This document shows positions 8,471 to 18,180 of a stretch of 64,000 nt of DNA, piece after piece. The DNA lies in contig OY743190.1 in the NCBI GenBank assembly GCA_963555705.1, forward strand, positions 17,181,491 through 17,245,490, in the 5' to 3' direction. Source of the stretch: Ligustrum vulgare. Its lineage: Eukaryota; Streptophyta; Magnoliopsida; Lamiales; Oleaceae. Within the stretch, counting starts at the first letter, position 1. The number at the start of each line of letters is the position of its first letter. The translations under genes and the position numbers were made by a program. The notes under the pieces were generated by a model that saw nothing but the letters and a program-made list of their open reading frames with translations, did no database searches and was not told the DNA's origin.

Positions 8471-11400
8471 TGTAGCGCCCCGAGTTCCGTATACCCGATT
8501 CACTACGTTATTTTCTGTCTAAATTTTTCGAATAATATTTTTGCGGAAGAAATAATTGAAATTCATTTTTGGCAACGTTAAATAAACTGTAATGGCCGCT
8601 AAAATTGAAAACATTTATGAAACCATTTGAAATAGTAAATCGAACCATTAATATTGTAAAGAAATTGCCAATATCATAATTTCTCAAATAAATGAACTTC
8701 TCTAAATTATTCGATTATTTGGAAAATACGGAAATCATTAACGTCAAACTTTCAACCGTTCAACGATTATTGCCACCATCATTCATCGCTCGCCACCGTC
8801 TCCGAAATCTGCAAAACTGTTAAAAAGTAGGGTGAGTATTTCATGGGGGAAATACTCAGTAGACTCATCGCAAATTAATTTAATTTATAAGATGATTAAA
8901 CACATAAATCCCGGCTCTTTATAAAACGGGCATTGATAGAGCTTCTTTATAAAACTGCTCTTGATAAAACTCATATTGTGCATTACAGCACGGGACATAT
9001 TTTACAAATCATAGGCTCTTTGAAAATAGCTCTTTGAAAACAGCTCTTTGAAAACCATATACTTATAAAAACATTTTAATTATGTCAAGCATAATTTCTT
9101 TTGAAAGCATAACATAAGATATGATTTAAATCCTCATAAACATAAATAGACACAAGAACTTTACCGAACTTAGGTGGCAAGAATTCTTATGCAGTAAAAT
9201 CATAATAACAGTAAGTTTTCATCATAACATAGGATAATATCGAAATCCTCATAAACATAAGAATTTTACCGAACTTAGGTGGCAAGAATTCTTATGTAGT
9301 AAGTCATAATAACAGTAAGATCATAATAACAGTAAGTATACCAAAACATAATTCATGAAATTCATAGGGATCATTTCCATCATAACATAAGATAGGATCG
9401 AAATCCTCATAAACATACGCGACAGGAATTTTACCGAACTTAGGTGGTAAATCCTCATAAACATATGGAAAGACAGGAATTTTACCGAACTTAGGTGGTA
9501 AATCCTCATAAACTTATGGAGACACAGAATTCTACCGAACTTAGGTGGTAAGAATTCTTATGCGTAGCAATGATCCAAAACATATAAAACATTATCGTAA
9601 AAACATAGGGTATACTTACTTTTCATAAAACATACTTAATTTTCTTGAAAATTGACTTTCACAAGTTACATGACATTCATATGAAATCATAATTTAAATC
9701 AATTAATAAGTGCGAGTCTACCTCAAATCCGACGAGTGCAAAGTTGAGCGGGAATGACTTCAATTTCTTTAAATTCTCCGTACGCTTCGTCTTAGCCAAT
9801 AAGTCACTTTAGTATATCGAATATATAGTTCAAAATGATAAATTATAATTTGAGGACTAAAATTGATGTTTTGAAAGTTGAGGGACTAAAATGAATACTT
9901 TTAAAAGTTGAGGGACTTAAATGAATATTTTCAAAAGTTGGGTCGAAGCTCAAATAAATATTATTATAGGGCTGAAATAATATATTTTGAAAATGAAAGG
10001 GCTGAAATGATCATTTTAAAACTAACAGGACTGAATTGAAACAAATTAAAACTTCAGGGACTGATTTGAAACATTTCAAAACTTTAGGGACCAAACTGAA
10101 ATTTTCGAAAGTTAAAATATAATATCAGACTTTATCTTTTCTTTACTCCTCTCTCTCTCATTCTTCGCTAATCAGGGCATTAGAGAGAGACAGGCGAAAG
10201 AGGTTCGTGAGCTGAGGAAGAGAGGGAAATCCGGTTTCTAACCGGAGATTCGCCGGCGCTAGGTGAGGCGAAGGACGGGCAAAGTGTGGGAGTTCTGATT
10301 TGGGGTTCATATGCGAGGTTGGGTGCAAAACCGTGGTTAAAAACGAAACTGGGTTCGCGATGATACTCCGGTCGGAGAAACGGCGTTCGAAGGTAAGTCT
10401 TGGGCTTGGTTTATTTCTTGGTTTTTGGTTTGATTTGAGGTTCGATTGATGGGGATTTTGAGATTGGCAGTGGAAGTGGCTCCGGTGGTTGGCGATTGTG
10501 GGCTGTGGTGGTGTTCATTTGGTGATTTAGAGTTGAGTAGTGGTGGTCGGAGGTGGTGATGTCGTCTATGGCTGTGGTGTTTGGTGATGATGAAGATGAT
10601 TAAATTGATGTCTAAGTTTGATTAGAATAGGGCAGTGGTGGTGTTTGTTGGAATTTGCAGCTTGTTTCGATCGGGTTGGATCGGCAGTGATTCATTGGTG
10701 GTGGATTGATTTGATTGTGGTGATTGCTTCCGGTGGAGGTTCTGGTATTGGGGGGAAATTCTTGGTTGTGATGATGATTGGTGATGATGAAATGTGGTGA
10801 TGCAGTGACAGTGTGAATTGTGATGAAGGAGGGCTGAAGCAGATAGTGGAATTTGGCAGCTTGGTGGCCGTGACTGTGGAGCTGAAATGGTTGCAGATTG
10901 GGATTTGAGTTGGGTTGGCTGCAGTGAAGTAATATGATTCAGGTTGTTATGGTGATTGCAAAAATTGGGGATTGAAGTATTGTTGCTTGACATTAGAGCT
11001 GCTGGTGGTGGAGGAGGACTGATGATGCTTGGTTGTCTAGCTGCAGAAAAGGAACTGCAGTTGGAATGAGGTGATGATGCTGATGATTCATAAGTTTCGT
11101 GGTTATGGTTTGGGGCTGCAACTGATAATTGTGGTAGTGATGATGATGATGTTTATATATATTGAATTGTGGAAATCTGAAAATGGATGGGTCCGAAATT
11201 GTGGTATGTGGAGTTGGTGATAAAGGAGAAGAAAGCATTTTACCTTGCTGGAAAGAGTAGTGTAAGTGATGATAATGATGATGCTTTGAGGTGTTCCAAT
11301 TGTTCATGTGTGGAGATGCTTGTTGATTGTACACAATGAGATGGAAAGAATAATTAAGAAGGAAACAAGGTGGGGGAACGTGAGTTGTGATGGGGAAGAA

Positions 11401-11760
11401 TATGTATTGAGTTGGTACTATAGAATATGATAGTGTAGAATTAGGTGTAATATTTATTTGTATAAAAATGATGATGTTTTTGTATAAAGAATTGTTGTCT
11501 TGGTGTAAAGAAGAAGACATGTGGGAAAAATTTGGATTTTAGAAAGATTTTTGAAAATAATACTTTGAATAAATAATTAAAATAATATAATTTTAGAAAT
11601 TCGAATATTAAATTTAAAATCGAACAAATTCGATATTTCTTGACTTGGCTAGACGAATCCGTCGCGGCATTAATTTCAAAATAATAAATGAAATAGTAGC
11701 GACACAATTTTCTAAATATTAAAATAATTATTTATTGCATAAAAATTCTGGGTCGCTATA
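8471..11760 (-). repeat. 5' LTR of element A
   Basis: 3290 bp, starts TGTAGCGCCC and ends GGTCGCTATA; near-identical to 1898-5186. By eye the differences are near 9124 (T for G), 9666 (T for C), 10246 (A for C) and one extra G near 11371. It contains the same hairpin array and the same plus-strand splice donor consensus (10392/10393). Confidence 0.95.
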
Positions 11761-12541
11761 CTTTTATACGGATGGATGAAATCATAATCTCCGTTGGGCG
11801 TATGTGATGTTGCCCAAATTCCCAAGTGCAATTATCCTGCCAGAAAGAATTAAATAAAATAGGGCGAGGAATGTTAGTTTCTCCATGTACAAGGTATGGA
11901 TCCTTGTACTCATGACACAACTCTTCCACTTCTTCTTTTCGCACCACGAGGCCCTTCTCTTCGCCTCCAACAGTCATTTCACTTTCTGGCTCATTCTCTT
12001 CTATTTCTTTTCTCTCGTGCACCTCTTCTAAATTTTCACACTTAACCACCTCTCCCAGATTATCAGTTTTCTTCTCATGTACCTCATAAATAATTTTATC
12101 CCCGTGCCCATTCACTTCGTTACTACCCAAGTTCTCACCCTCTGCCTCAATTTTTGGAATTTGATCAACTAATTCAAATTTCAATTCCTCAGTTTCAATC
12201 TCAACAATCCTATCCCGAGGCTCCAATGGTAAGTCCACAACATTCTTACTTTCATTCTCCTTTTGTAATTTATCATCAGCCTCTCCTTCACTCTCCCTCT
12301 CTTGCAACTTAGCCAATTTTTTTGTCGCTCTTTTTGCAATCATCTCTTCCTTTAACTGCTTTAATATCATTCTCACCTCTTCAAATTCATCCCTCATTTC
12401 CTAGACACCATCTCCTATTTTTGAAGCACCATCTTCCAATACTTTCAGCTCATCCCCAATTCCAACTCTAGGTTTATGATCAATCCTATTCGCCCTCCTA
12501 ACTCTAGGAACTGTTTGATGTTTTTCCCTGAATTTAGACAT
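11761..12541 (-). pseudogene. Coiled-coil gag-like ORF of element C, interrupted
   Basis: Reading from ATG at 12541 (MSKFREKHQTV), the frame is open for 46 codons, meets a TAG at 12403-12401, then stays open to the insertion of element A at 11761; in C it would continue about 30 codons into 1897-1790. The middle is a Glu/Lys-rich, coiled-coil-like region. The tail has YKDPYLVHGETN, matching the tail of the element D protein (YKDPYLALNESN), so this looks like a gag N-terminus fused to a polyprotein C-terminus by internal deletion. No enzymatic domain is present. It is dead, from the TAG and the insertion. Confidence 0.7.
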
Positions 12542-12955
12542 TGTGAAATTTATGTGGAAGGACACAGAAAAAGAATAATGAAAACAAAGGATCAAGAAAT
12601 TCAAGAAAGTGGTTCTTGAATGGATTTTTTTTTTGAATAATGAATTTTCGGAATTAAATAATAATAATAAAAAAAATAATTTTTTTAAAAAATAAACCCG
12701 AAAATTCGATAAGAACACAACAAAACAAACGGAAGGATTTGGATAAGAATCTAATAAAACAAACACTTTTTGAATTTTTGTTGAATTTTTATACGGATCA
12801 AACTAGGAAAATTATGACTGGCACGAAGAACAAGAAAAACTGAAAAACAAGACTCAACAACAAGATATGGATAATTCTTATGGCAGACTCGATGATAAAC
12901 ATAAGAATTAAACTGGATAGAATTAGAAAAATAAAAAACCTGAATTCAGAGTCCA

Positions 12956-12967
12956 GCTCTGATACCA
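12956..12967 (-). other. Primer-binding site of element C (tRNA-iMet)
   Basis: Minus strand TGGTATCAGAGC, two bases from the 5' LTR end GATCACATCA. Confidence 0.9.
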
Positions 12968-12969
12968 AA

Positions 12970-13740
12970 TGATGTGATCCCGGGAGGGGTCACGACGAAC
13001 ACACGGAATAAACGCCGGAAAAGTTCCGAATTCAGGCTGGAATGGACGGCAACACTAGACCCGAGCCTCACGACGCAAGAACCAGGGGTATATTAAACCC
13101 GAGACCTGTTATGATGCCGAAACAAGAACCGTAATTGTTTGAATGCCACAAAGGATGCCCACGCCTTTGATAAGTTCGATTTGTTGAACGCCACAAAGAT
13201 ATAATAATCTTTGATAAGTTTGAAAGTTCAATCAAGAACAATATTTGGGAGAGAAATAACTCAACACAATTTTCATTAATCAAAAGTCTCTCTTACAATC
13301 AATAGAAAAAGTGTATAAATAAACAAAATAAACCTAGCCGTTAACTGGGCTCAAAATAGAGTCCTAATTGACCTAAAATACTAAAAACGGAAAAGGAAAT
13401 AAAAAATCTGCAAAATCTGTCCCGCTGAGCATTTACAGCCGTAAAGATGACACTTACGGCCGTAAGTGTGTTTCTGTTTAAAGTTACGGCAGTGACACTT
13501 ATACTTACGGCCGTAAATTTGAAAATCTTGGAATCCTGCGTTTTCACCCGAGAGGAGGTTATGGCCGTGACATATGTTGGTTACGGCCGTGAAAGCCCTT
13601 CTGGTCCTCAAACTTTGATTTTTCAACTCGGCTTGATCCCTTAGTCTTCTCGGCTCGACTCCAACATGGAAATTGTTCATTTCCCTATGTAGAATGTTGT
13701 TGCGTCGCCCGTGACTTGACTTCTCCTTTGAGCTCTTATC
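12970..13740 (-). repeat. 5' LTR of element C (outer end truncated)
   Basis: Related to 945-1731. The outer end stops at GAGCTCTTATC and switches, with about two bases of microhomology, into plus-strand internal sequence of copy G; the expected terminal GGATCACATCA is missing. Six TTACGGCCGTRA-type palindromes start at 13433, 13454, 13484, 13505, 13559 and 13581. A minus-strand TATA (TTTATACAC) lies near 13312. Confidence 0.85.
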
Positions 13741-13856
13741 ATGAGTACAAGGATCCATACCTTGTACATGGAGAAACTAACATTCCCACCCTATTTTATT
13801 TAATTATTTCTGGTAGGATAATTGTACTTGGGAATTCGGGCAACATCACATACGCC

Positions 13857-14395
13857 TAGGGGTGGGCGTGGGTTGGGTTGGGTCGATTTTTTGCCCAATC
13901 CGAACCCAACCCACTATGGTCGGGTTGATAAAAAATCAACCCAACCCAACCCAAATATGAGTTCAAACCCAACCCAATCAAGTTTCGGTCGGGTTGGGTG
14001 GTTTGGACTTTGGTCCAATTAAGTAAAAATCTTAGAAAATAAAAAAAATTATGCCCATAATCAACTATTAACTCAAATAAATTATGTACAATACAATAAG
14101 ATCAAATATAATAAATTGAATACTTGCTAATAAAACTAAAATATGTTCAAATCATATTTGAGTTTCATCCAAATTAAAAATTGACTTAAGATTCTTGAAA
14201 TTTAAATAGTCTTATATTTTTAAAATTTTGATTGGGTTGGGTTGGGTCGAGTTGAGTTGGGTTTGTCACCCAACCCACAACCCAACCCAACCCAAACAAT
14301 TTTTTTTTTTAGAACCCAACTCAACCCAATTGTCATCAAAACCCAACCCAAACCGATCGGCTTGGGAGGTTTTGGTGGGTTAATGCCCACCCCTA
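13857..14395. mobile_element. hAT-type MITE with G-rich ends
   Basis: 539 bp with terminal inverted repeats TAGGGGTGGGC/GCCCACCCCTA and a perfect 8-bp TSD CATACGCC (13849-13856, 14396-14403), diagnostic of hAT-superfamily insertion. It has no coding capacity. Both subterminal regions are arrays of GGGTTGGG/CCCAACCC around an AT-rich core. It lies inside element G, where the C-family sequence continues cleanly on either side. Confidence 0.9.
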
Positions 14396-14594
14396 CATAC
14401 GCCCAATGGAGATTATGATTTCATCCATCCGTATAAAAGTTACAAAGCACTGCTGGTTGATCCTATTACAGGGAAGCAATAATTTTCTATTCGATTCAGG
14501 TGGAACAGTTCTACATCAAGGTCCCAAAGCATGAAGTGTTTAAAAAACAGGCCCAAATTTGATTCGAGGTCGAATCCTTGTCAAAAGAGGGGGA

Positions 14595-15359
14595 TGATGT
14601 GATCCGGGATAGGAACTCAAAGGAGAAGTCAAGTCACGGACGACGCAACAACATTCTACATAGGGAAATGAACAATTTCCATGTTGGAGTCGAGCCGAGA
14701 AGACGAACAGATCAAGCCGAGTCGAAAGATCAAAGTTTGAGGACCAGAAGGGCTTTCACGGCCGTAACCAACATATGTCACGGCCTAACCTCCTCTCGGG
14801 TGAAAACGCAGGATTCCAATATTTTCAAATTTACGGCCGTAAGTCTAAGTGTCACGGCCGTAACTTTAAACAGAAACACACTTACGGCCGTAAGTGTGAT
14901 CTTTACGACCGTAACTGCTCAGCGGGACAGATTTCACAGATTTTTATTTCCTTTTCCGTTTTTAGTATTTTAGGTCAATTAGGACTCTATTTTGAGCTCA
15001 GTTAGCGGCTAGGTTTATTTTGTTTATTTATATGCTTTTTCTATTGATTGTAAGAGAGACTTTTGATTAATGAAAATTGTGTTGAGTGGTTTTCCCTCCA
15101 AATATTGTTTTTGATTGAACTTTCGAACTTATCAAAGATTAGAATATCTTTGTGGCGTTCAACAAATCGAACTTATCAAAGGCGTGGGCATCTTTTGTGG
15201 CGTTCAAACCATTACGGTTTTTGTTTTCGCATCGTAACGGGTCTTGGGTTTAATATACCTATGGTTTTTACGTCGTGAGGCTCGGGTTGTAGTGTTCTCG
15301 TCCGTTCCAACCTGGATTCGGAACTTTCCGGCGTTTCTTTCGCGCTTCGATTCTCATCA
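14595..15359 (+). repeat. 3' LTR of element G
   Basis: 765 bp, starting TGATGTGATCC after the polypurine tract CAAAAGAGGGGGA. It contains the same six-palindrome block (about 14758-14925) and a TATA-like TTTATATGC near 15029. The U5 end differs from C's LTRs (shorter, ending TTCTCATCA), marking a subfamily or a rearranged terminus. Confidence 0.8.
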
Positions 15360-16322
15360 TAACACGTGCTTTAAATTATCATGCAATTCTCTGGCCAATT
15401 ATTGTTTGATTGTGGTGATAGTTTTCTATGTTTAAAAGAGTAGAAAATTATTACACTTGTGTTAATTGCCGCAAAGTCCGATAGGGGATAGAAATATACC
15501 CATATGCTTTGTATTATCCTTGAAAGTGTTCATATATCGCTTAATGCTTTTCTATATGTTTAATTGTCATAGATATATAGTCAATTTGCATTTAGAAAAA
15601 TGTTTTTATGCATCGTTAAAAGGGAACTTAAATAACTTTATGAACACGAATTTTCAAAACCCATGAATTGTGTTTAAATGATTTGGCTAAAATATAGATG
15701 ATATAGTCAAAATTGATTCATAATTCTAATGCGCTTGTTTTCATAAGCTTTAAAGCCATATTTTCATTTTTTCTTTAGTTAAATCTCTAGTTTAGTTTTC
15801 CAAACAAAATTCTCAAATTCAAAGTTTTTTAAATTTCGATTAAGGATTCGTAATCTAAAATACAATTTGCTCAATCCATGTGAGTACGATATTTAGACTT
15901 AAATCCATTTTATTACTTGCGCGATCCATTCACTTTCGATTATCGGACACTTCCCACTTATGCCTGATTCAAAAGTTAACGTTCATTAACAAATACCGCA
16001 CATCGATCGGACCAGTGTACATGACAATAGACATTATATTTATCGGTATTTTGGCACTAATAAAAAACAACAGATAATGATGAATTATAGACAAACCTTA
16101 TTAATGGAAGGGGAGGTACAGTACTTGGGGGTGATGACATTAACATTGGTGGAAGAAACGTAATGTGTTTGTTTCCCCCATCAAAATCTGATTAGAATGG
16201 ATTTGCCATATAGTGTACAATGAGAACACGTCACTTCTGCAACTATTAGCCAACAATTGTCCCAATTTAGTTTCAAATAATACATGGCAAAATTGAACAA
16301 GATCAGTTCTGGACTACATTAG

Positions 16323-17108
16323 TGACGCGATCCCAATTCGAAATCTCGATGAAAACGCGCAATAACTAAAATAAATATCTAGGAAAGATCTAAATCAAAT
16401 TAAAATTAGAAACAATAAATAAATTAGACAATAGGATTCCAACCCAAACCTCACGACGCAAGAAATTGACGATGCGAAGGAAAGAACTGGAATTGTTGAA
16501 CGCTACAAGGATTGCCTAATTCCTTGATAAGTTCGGGGTGAACGCCACAAAGATTCGATCTTTGATAAGTTCGAAATTAAATGGACTCCTCAACCTTTAA
16601 CAAGAGAAAACTCTCTCACAATTTAATTTAATAATCAACCAAAACTGTTTTTACAATGAATGATAATGATAATATAAAGAGAATTTGACCTAAAACTAGG
16701 TTTAACCGCTAATTGGCCCAAAAATATGAAAATAATAATTAAAAATGGAAAATAAATAAAATGTGCGAAAATATGAAAAATTGAAGTTACGGCCGTGAAG
16801 AACTCATTTACGGCCGTAAGTGGTCTTCTGTTCTTGATTTACGACCGTGAGACTCAAAGTTACGGTCGTAAGTAATTTTTTGCTGGAATTCTTCATTTTC
16901 ACCCGATAGAGTCTTACGGCCGTGAGATGCATGGTTTACGGTCGTAAATATGCTTCTGGACTTCAAACTTCGACCCTTTGATTCTGCTTGATCCATTCGC
17001 CTTCCCGGTTCGACTCCAACACGAAACTTGCTCTGTTTCTCGCGTAGATAACTGTCGTATTGTCGGTAACTTGACTTCTCCTTTAGTCTCCTACTCTGGA
17101 TCACATCA
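16323..17108 (-). repeat. 3' LTR of element D
   Basis: 786 bp. Minus-strand start TGATCCAG-type at 17108, end GATCGCGTCA at 16323. Six palindromes start at 16787, 16808, 16839, 16860, 16914 and 16936. Confidence 0.85.
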
Positions 17109-17530
17109 TCCCCCCTCTCTTGGAAAGGATTTAACCTCAAATCAAAGTTTTTCTTGCTTTTCAAACTCTTCCTGTTTTTGTAGGTTTTCCGATCATACTT
17201 ATGCCTTGTGCGATCCTTTAAACTTTTGGGTTGCTCATTTTTGTCAATGAATTTATTTCCTGCCTTAAGATCATGGGTTGATTTAGGTACCTGCAAAACA
17301 TATTTAATAGAACTTGGGAGGGGTCGGTTAGATTCGTTAAGTGCAAGGTATGGATCCTTGTACATCAACCTTTGTGCAAAAAAACTGATTTTAGTGGTGG
17401 ACTCTCTTTTCTTTCTCTTTTTGCTCTCCTTTTTATGAGGCCGTGGCCTCAACACTCTTATTTTTTTTTTCTCGAACTCACTTTTTATTTTTAATTGATC
17501 ATCTCGGACCTCTTTAGGAGATAAAGGCAA
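16975..17530 (-). pseudogene. Polyprotein tail of element D
   Basis: A frame begins PLSPKEVRDDQ, the region that normally links protease to reverse transcriptase in this family. It then runs through a Lys/Arg-rich segment with YKDPYLALNESN and ends in a motif resembling the pol C-terminus (LRLNPFQERGDDVIQ) that spans the polypurine tract and LTR start. No reverse transcriptase or integrase motif is present: the two ends of pol are fused. It is out of frame with the protease because of the C12 run at 17542-17553. The same tail motif appears in element C. Confidence 0.7.
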
Positions 17531-18180
17531 AAGAGTAATTTCCCCCCCCCCCCACCATTTACAAACGAATATTGGTTCTTAAAATCATCGTGCACCACCC
17601 TCTTATCATGTTTCCATGATCTTCCGAACAAAATATGGCCAACATGCATAGGCATTACATCGCAAACGACCTTATCCTTGTAACCCTCAATGCTAAACTT
17701 GACCTCTACCTTCACCTTGATTTCTCTAGACTCAGTCAACCACTGTAATTTATAAGGGTTCAGATGTTTTAACTTTGACAACCCCAATTTCTCAACCAAC
17801 AGCGTACTAACCACATTAGTACAACTACCACCATCAATCACCATTCCACATACCTTTTCGCCCACTAAGCACCTAGTGTGAAACAGATTATCCCGTTGCT
17901 CATCAATTTCACCTATTTTAACCCGAGAACTAAGGACACGTCTATTGACTAGTGTCCCCTTCACCGCATAAGTTAGCCCCTCTTCATCGCTACTACTAGC
18001 CCTAGCATCCTGTAATCTAAGCATTCCTTTAAACTCATCCCCCGAACTAATATTTTCATTTTCACGCAAAATCATAACACGTTTATTGGGACAATTTGAA
18101 GCAATGTGCCCAGAACCTAAGCATTTAAAACACTTGATATTTCTATCCTTAGTAGGTTGGGGTTAAGCAATATTTTTACC
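17531..18180 (-). pseudogene. Zinc knuckle and aspartic protease of element D
   Basis: The minus strand encodes a CCHC knuckle CFKCLGSGHIASNC (about 18140-18100) followed by a retroviral-type protease with VIDGGSCTNVVS at the active site (DGG rather than DSG or DTG, common in this plant subgroup) and the flap/C-terminal motif HVGHILFGRSW. The frame then enters a run of 12 Cs on the plus strand (poly-G in sense) and loses register with the downstream tail. The protease itself has no stop. Confidence 0.75.

Larger units (their letters stand above)
1898..11760 (-). mobile_element. Element A: young non-autonomous Tekay-type LTR retrotransposon carrying CRP-like and LOG genes
   Basis: Two LTRs (1898-5186 and 8471-11760) flank a 3.28-kb interior, with a perfect 5-bp TSD CTTTT at 1893-1897 and 11761-11765. 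Orientation is minus: primer site at 8456-8467 next to the right LTR, polypurine tract AAGGAGGTAAGAT at 5187-5199 next to the left one. By eye the LTRs differ at about four positions in 3.29 kb, implying insertion well under 0.1 million years ago at usual plant rates. The leader near the primer site and the last ~25 codons before the polypurine tract match autonomous element B, so A descends from a Tekay chromovirus. The rest of gag-pol is replaced by plus-strand genes at 5771-6322 and 6622-7275. A sits inside the ORF of element C; the uninterrupted paralogous site is at 14429-14448. Confidence 0.95.
945..13740 (-). mobile_element. Non-autonomous Ty3/gypsy-like element C, split by element A
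   Basis: On the minus strand this reads 5' LTR (13740-12970), primer site (12967-12956), one ORF (12541 onward), polypurine tract (1745-1732, AAGAGAGGGGGGA) and 3' LTR (1731-945). LTR ends are the inverted repeat TGATGTGATC/GATCACATCA. After removing element A (1898-11760 plus one TSD copy) the internal region is only about 1.4 kb and has no protease, reverse transcriptase or integrase, so it must have been mobilised in trans. Its LTRs, primer site and protein tail are related to those of element D. The 5' LTR lacks its terminal dozen bases, where it joins the inverted copy G. Confidence 0.8.
13741..15359 (+). mobile_element. Element G: inverted partial copy of the C family
   Basis: Plus-strand sequence matching the 3' part of element C's internal region (from the YKDPYLVHGET coding stretch), then a polypurine tract (14582-14593) and a 3' LTR (14595-15359). 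It is joined head-to-head to the truncated 5' LTR of C. It is interrupted by a MITE (13857-14395). Its stretch 14429-14448 is the uninterrupted version of the site where A inserted in C (AAAAG at 14435-14439 equals the CTTTT TSD on the other strand). Its right LTR terminus (TTCTCATCA) differs from C's. It is followed by TAACA (15360-15364), matching the 5-mer left of C. Confidence 0.8.
134..15949 (+). mobile_element. Solo LTR H, split by the nested C/G/A insertions
   Basis: An LTR-like sequence starts TGATAAGTG at 134 and ends ATCGGACA at 15949. It is flanked by identical 5-bp direct repeats CTTCC (129-133 and 15950-15954). Removing the nested block 945-15364 leaves about 1.4 kb (134-944 plus 15365-15949), an ordinary LTR length. 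A TATA box (cacatatataaatact, around 653) on the plus strand would separate U3 from R-U5. No internal domain is present, so this fits a solo LTR left by LTR-LTR recombination. The family is not identified; the TG...CA ends and 5-bp TSD fit a gypsy or copia LTR. A perfect short palindrome (ATAAGTGTA, TTT, then TATACACTTAT) lies at 138-160. Confidence 0.7.

Noticed and set aside
10622..11520. His/Gln/Asn-rich open frames in the LTR of element A
   Set aside because: They arise from CAC/CAT-rich low-complexity sequence. One LTR copy is broken by a one-base indel, and there is no domain or conservation evidence.
13433..13592. Regularly spaced palindromes resembling a CRISPR array
   Set aside because: The repeats are 12-bp palindromes with two alternating spacings inside plant LTRs, not long repeats with unique equal spacers.
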